DNA of 64,000 bases from Microvirga arabica (GTDB lineage: Bacteria > Pseudomonadota > Alphaproteobacteria > Rhizobiales > Beijerinckiaceae). This document shows positions 61,412 through 64,000 of this stretch, piece after piece. The DNA lies in assembly GCF_016811235.1 (NCBI RefSeq), contig NZ_JAFBID010000018.1, positions 1-64,000 on the forward strand, written 5' to 3'. The position numbers were made by a program, and so were the translations under genes. Position 1 is the stretch's first letter. Every line of letters begins with the position of its first letter. The notes under the pieces are model-generated. The model searched no databases and was not told the DNA's origin. It saw only the letters and a program-made list of their open reading frames with translations.

Positions 61412-61485
61412 TGGAGGCCTCGCCCGGAATCGAACCGGGGTGCAAGGATTTGCAGTCCTCTGCGTAACCACTCCGCCACGAGGCC
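61412..61485 (-). tRNA. tRNA-Cys (GCA)
   Basis: 74 bases on the minus strand. The acceptor stem GGCCTCG/CGAGGCC, discriminator U, encoded CCA, anticodon loop CTGCAAA (GCA) and T-arm GGTTCGATTCC are all present. U73 and GCA together identify cysteine. Confidence 0.97.
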
Positions 61486-61695
61486 ATCCGGGGCGTGCCG
61501 CGAACGCGACGGCTGCTCCATAGCAAGCGTCCCCCCAAAGAGCAACAGGGCCTTTTGAACTCACGTGCGCCAACAAGGGGGTTGCAACACTCAAAACCCG
61601 TGCTATATGCCTCCCACCTCGCCGGGGAACGGTCTTTGAAGACACCGCGGCGCTCGAGAAGCTCATGTTTCAGCTTCTCTGGAGGTTAGGCTTAT

Positions 61696-61770
61696 TCCGG
61701 CGTGGCGCAGCGGTAGCGCAGCGGACTGTTAATCCGTTGGTCGTAGGTTCGAATCCTACCGCCGGAGCCA
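61696..61770 (+). tRNA. tRNA-Asn (GTT)
   Basis: 75 bases. The acceptor stem TCCGGCG/CGCCGGA, D-arm GCGCAGCGGTAGCGC, anticodon loop CTGTTAA (GTT), T-arm GGTTCGAATCC, discriminator G and encoded CCA are present. The gene-poor accessory stretch begins right after it, so this tRNA is a plausible integration site. Confidence 0.97.
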
Positions 61771-62421
61771 ACCTTCCTGTGAGAAATCAAGCACTTAGAA
61801 AGCTCTGCTGAAACAGCGGTATCTAAGTTTTACACTTGGTTTTACACGCGGCGTTCCCCTGTTGATCAAGCAGTGTTCCTCATAGAGAAGATGCTTACGG
61901 CTACACTCATGGTTCGAACCCCCCTCCCCTATAAGCAACTAAGTGTCGAACTCATGATCTCCAACCTGCGGGATCAAACCCGCGATCTGTGGCTCCAGGA
62001 TACTCTTCAGAACCTCGTCCGGACGGGCACCGGCACACACGGCATGTCCGGTGGGACGCTCCTGGCGAAAAGGAGGGAAGACCGAAGTGAGCGGAGGTCA
62101 AGGACAGCTTGCCCATCTGCTTGACCAGTCCGCTCAGACGAGTAACCGGCCAGCGCATGTTCCCGGTGATTTGATATTGGGATGGTAGCGGAGGTCCGGT
62201 TCAGCCAGTTCCCCCGACACGAAGGAGCCTTGTTCTCCTTCAGATCGGACTGAGGAAAGCTCTGGTTGCGACCCAGACCACCAAGCACCGATAACGTGCA
62301 GGCAGGCAGTTGCACCCATAATCAACAAGCAAAGAAAAATATGGTTAATGATCGCCTACCCGCCTCTTTCTGAGCCGAATCACAGCTTCCAATCCGGGAG
62401 GCAGCAGGTTGGGAGGCGGCG
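61771..62421. other. 650-base gene-free stretch after tRNA-Asn
   Basis: No open frame here has both a ribosome site and family-like sequence. It contains the tandem GTTTTACAC-TTG-GTTTTACAC (61827-61847) and several short inverted repeats. Base composition is less G/C-rich than the housekeeping regions. I infer a decayed accessory insertion, but no transposase or integrase remnant can be recognised. Confidence 0.5.
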
Positions 62422-62622
62422 ATGGGGAGGGAGATCGGCCTTGGCAAGCAGCATCCGAGTGTTCCCGACGCGGAACTGTTGCGCCGGATTGCGCATGATA
62501 TGCGCTCCCTCTATGCCGAGGTGATCAGGCAACCCCTGCCCCGTAACATTGAGGTCGCTCTGTCGTGCATTGACCGGGAGCAGAGCCGTACTGTGTATCA
62601 AGGGCAGAGGTTTAGGGCCTGA
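62422..62622 (+). CDS. NepR-like anti-sigma factor (orphan)
   Basis: 66 residues. GGGAGG lies five bases before the ATG. The central ~35 residues, RRIAHDMRSLYAEVIRQPLPRNIEVAL, follow the NepR pattern (LRxLYxxVVxEPLPxRLxxLL), which binds the sigma factor EcfG and is titrated by phosphorylated PhyR in the general stress response. The N- and C-terminal tails are short, as in NepR. No ecfG or phyR gene is adjacent, so it would be a second, orphan copy. Assignment is from memory of the motif only. Confidence 0.6.
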   Translation: MGREIGLGKQHPSVPDAELLRRIAHDMRSLYAEVIRQPLPRNIEVALSCIDREQSRTVYQGQRFRA

Positions 62623-62642
62623 AGCCTCGTCTGATGGCCCAG

Positions 62643-62759
62643 TTAGAGAGTTGCCAGAAGCGCGAGTGCCAAGAAAACAGACCCCACAAGGACCGCAGCG
62701 CCGGTCCAAGCAGACCCTCGGGGACGGCTGTGGAAGTTAACTGCCTGGGGAACTGCCAT
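62643..62759 (-). CDS. Possible 38-residue membrane protein
   Basis: Starts MAVPQAVNFHSRPRGSAW at 62759 and ends in one transmembrane helix (GAAVLVGSVFLALALLATL). The ribosome site is poor (AAGGG directly next to the ATG). It has the same small, single-span layout as the stress-type proteins at 19152 and 28766. It could be a real small gene or a chance frame. It is convergent with the NepR-like gene. Confidence 0.35.
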   Translation of the reverse strand: MAVPQAVNFHSRPRGSAWTGAAVLVGSVFLALALLATL

Positions 62760-62861
62760 CCCTTGAATCCTATGGCTAAGGAATACTGTGGCCTGATGGC
62801 AATTTAATCCAACACCTGAGAGGCGTATTGGGTGCAAACGGAGTGCTACAAAAGGGTCTGA

Positions 62862-63074
62862 TCAAGTCGGGTGACCTTCCGTATCGTCGATCTCAGGTGA
62901 CTGCTCCACGGGTATCTGCTGATCCGGAACCTTTGCACTCTCAGTTGGGTCGTGCTCCCCATTCTGATGCGCTGGGTTGCCGATACCATCTTCCTTCACA
63001 CCGCTGCGGCGACTGCTGTTGACGCTCAGGTTCTCTAATCCTGTATCTTGGTTGGGCTGCTTTGGGCCTGCCAT
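62862..63074 (-). CDS. Small hydrophilic hypothetical protein
   Basis: 70 residues from the ATG at 63074 (MAGPKQPNQDTGLENLSVNS), with GGAG six bases upstream. Very polar and rich in Asn, Gln, Glu, Asp and Pro, with no hydrophobic core, so it is likely disordered. Such proteins occur among stress-induced genes, but that is inference only. No family recognised. Start and coding status rest on the ribosome site and the composition. Confidence 0.45.
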   Translation of the reverse strand: MAGPKQPNQDTGLENLSVNSSRRSGVKEDGIGNPAHQNGEHDPTESAKVPDQQIPVEQSPEIDDTEGHPT

Positions 63075-63138
63075 GGTCATCTCCAAAGGAAATGTCATCC
63101 GCTGGGAGAACGGTCATCACAGTGCTCGGTTGCCGACC

Positions 63139-63306
63139 TTACCTCGTCACCGCATCTCTGATACGAGCCGCAGCTTCTAAGGGCTCGATCCCATCGGTGT
63201 ACCAGTCCAAGACTGCCAAGTAGAGGCCATTGCGCAGAAGCTGGTGGTGCTCGGAGGGAAGGTGCTCCTCTACAGCCGTCAGATATCGCGAGAAAGGCTT
63301 TAGCAT
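63139..63306 (-). CDS. Small helical hypothetical protein
   Basis: 55 residues from the ATG at 63306 (MLKPFSRYLTAVEEHLPSEHH), with GGAGG nine bases upstream. The sequence is amphipathic and helical (LLRNGLYLAVLDWYTDGIEPLEAAARIRDAVTR) and looks like a compact folded domain. The frame extends upstream without further family-like sequence. No name. It shares the minus strand with the preceding small gene, 64 bases apart. Confidence 0.5.
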   Translation of the reverse strand: MLKPFSRYLTAVEEHLPSEHHQLLRNGLYLAVLDWYTDGIEPLEAAARIRDAVTR

Positions 63307-63498
63307 TGGGCCAGCCTCCGTTGATGGTCGCCGCTCCGGGACAGTGCTCTCCCAAGTAGGGCACCAATGGAGCAGGATTTTGTCTTTCACCCTCCATGGA
63401 AGCTCCGAGCATGATCCAATGTTACGAGAGGATAAGATACTGGAGTCGTGCACCGCTGCGCGCGGATTGGCGCTGGCGCGGTAACTTTTGAGCAGCAC

Positions 63499-63524
63499 GG
63501 AACCATCCCCTCACCTTCTGCGCT
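63499..63524 (+). promoter_or_regulatory. EcfG-like near-match (GGAAC-N17-CGCT)
   Basis: GGAAC at 63499-63503, 17 bases, CGCT at 63521-63524; one mismatch to CGTT. It lies 38 bases before the ATG of the small gene at 63562. The position is right, but the match is incomplete. Confidence 0.35.
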
Positions 63525-63561
63525 AATATCGATCCCTGTTCTCGCGGCTGAGGGATCAGCC

Positions 63562-63789
63562 ATGCCCGACGACCCTAATGAAGCCTTACAGGAGTTGCGT
63601 CAGCGAATAATCGGCGAGGGCTTGCCTAAGCTCTCGGCGGAAGCCCTACGGTCGTACAAGCGGGAGGAGCGGCGCGGTCCCAGGTTGGCCCAACCGACTG
63701 CGTCAAAGCCTCTGGTCAGCCTGTCTCCAGAAGCACTCCGATTGTTCCTCCAGAAAACCGATCCTGCGTGGCCGTGGAGGCGGCGGTAA
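63562..63789 (+). CDS. Small basic hypothetical protein
   Basis: 75 residues from the ATG at 63562 (MPDDPNEALQELRQRIIGEG), with TGAGGGAT about six bases upstream. Highly charged, with two similar short segments, KLSAEALRSYKRE and SLSPEALRLFLQK, which look like an internal duplication of a helix beginning S(A/P)EALR. It ends in a run of arginines. No transmembrane segment. Family unknown. An EcfG-like sequence precedes it. Confidence 0.6.
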   Translation: MPDDPNEALQELRQRIIGEGLPKLSAEALRSYKREERRGPRLAQPTASKPLVSLSPEALRLFLQKTDPAWPWRRR

Positions 63790-63804
63790 CCAGTGTCACA
63801 TAAA

Positions 63805-63842
63805 GCCGAGCGAGGGCTTGCGAGTGAAAACTCTCGCTCGGC
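63805..63842 (-). terminator. Probable terminator of the mucR-like gene
   Basis: GCCGAGCGAG and CTCGCTCGGC form a 10-pair stem with an 18-base loop, 9 bases after the stop of the minus-strand gene. On that strand TTTAT follows. It also lies 15 bases after the small plus-strand gene, so it may serve both. Confidence 0.65.
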
Positions 63843-63850
63843 GAGCCTGA

Positions 63851-64000
63851 TCAGGCGGCTTTCTTCGAGCGACGCCCCTTTGCGGGAGCGACATCATTGG
63901 CAACAGCCTCCACCGGAGCCTTGCCCTTCCTACGCTGCTGGCCGAGCCCCATGGTCTTGGCAAGCTCAGAGCGGGCCTTGGCGTAGTTCGGCGCAACCAT
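63851..64000 (-). CDS. MucR/Ros family regulator, 5' part outside the window
   Basis: The last 49 residues of a minus-strand gene, beginning at the window edge with MVAPNYAKARSELAKTMGLGQQRRK. That is the conserved C-terminal end of the Ros/MucR zinc-finger regulators (usually preceded by GLPxDYP), followed by a basic Ala/Lys tail (PAKGRRSKKAA). The first Met seen is internal to the family. MucR binds A/T-rich DNA and controls exopolysaccharide, motility and cell cycle in Rhizobiales. The DNA-binding part lies beyond the window. Confidence 0.82.
   Translation of the reverse strand: MVAPNYAKARSELAKTMGLGQQRRKGKAPVEAVANDVAPAKGRRSKKAA

Noticed and set aside
61912-61990. tRNA-like T-arm words (GGTTCGAACCC and GGGATCAAACCC)
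   Set aside because: No acceptor or anticodon stems can be built around them, and they do not repeat the tRNA-Asn 3' end beyond eight bases.
61873-62330. Several 60-100-residue open frames on both strands
   Set aside because: No ribosome sites, erratic composition, mutual overlap, and no family-like sequence.
1-64000. CRISPR array, rRNA operon, intact insertion sequence
   Set aside because: No regularly spaced direct repeats, no rRNA sequence and no transposase frame were seen on either strand.

Overview
The window is high-GC alphaproteobacterial chromosome, most likely Hyphomicrobiales (Rhizobiales) near Methylobacteriaceae/Microvirga. This rests on family content (PopZ, DivK, EipB, MucR/Ros, NepR, phasin, DUF1489, DUF3572, HWE kinase, SPW proteins), on the gene orders pyrB-pyrC-plsY-dprA and pcm-tolC-popZ-valS, and on dispersed palindromic repeats of the kind common in this order. 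The species is an inference.

Layout. 1-6.4 kb: end of an EmrB/QacA exporter, a Tat-exported dienelactone hydrolase, a sugar 1-dehydrogenase, ppx-rlmE and an aminotransferase, with two dispersed palindromic repeats. 6.4-9.2 kb: a complete EF-P lysylation set (efp divergent from epmA-epmB). 9.3-13.4 kb: an SPW protein, arfB, an AEC transporter, a small conserved gene, dprA and plsY. 13.4-25.5 kb: pyrC-like/pyrB, topA, an MgtC protein, a small membrane gene, parE, rnr, a DUF983 gene and a NUDIX gene. 25.8-31.8 kb: rpmG, then an accessory run of small envelope, redox and stress-type genes, then FUSC and alpha/beta-hydrolase genes. 31.8-36.3 kb: ade, an intergenic structured-RNA candidate, divK, DUF3572, dinB. 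36.3-43 kb: eipB, RidA, GDPD, FemAB-like acetyltransferase, NADPH:FMN reductase, PAS/GAF HWE kinase. 43-46.8 kb: clpS-clpA-small membrane gene, phasin. 47-55.6 kb: SPOR-tailed DD-carboxypeptidase, DnaJ-domain protein, GST, small genes, acyl-CoA carboxylase alpha subunit, mntH, yjaB-like acetyltransferase. 55.6-61.8 kb: valS, popZ, tolC, pcm, tRNA-Cys, tRNA-Asn. 61.8-64 kb: a gene-poor accessory stretch with small genes, including an orphan NepR-like anti-sigma factor, ending in a truncated mucR.

How the parts connect. Most genes are housekeeping. The least expected signal is a set of three exact EcfG-type promoters (GGAAC-N16/17-CGTT) in short intergenic gaps, each just upstream of a small membrane or secreted protein gene, plus weaker near-matches. 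With the orphan NepR-like protein, an orphan HWE kinase and two SPW paralogues, this suggests that general-stress-response genes are concentrated here. Other useful signals are a pair of PhaR-type palindromes upstream of the phasin, a perfect Mur-type palindrome upstream of mntH, a pyrB-linked dihydroorotase homologue lacking the metal-binding HxH pair, and a ~170-nt structured RNA candidate upstream of ade.
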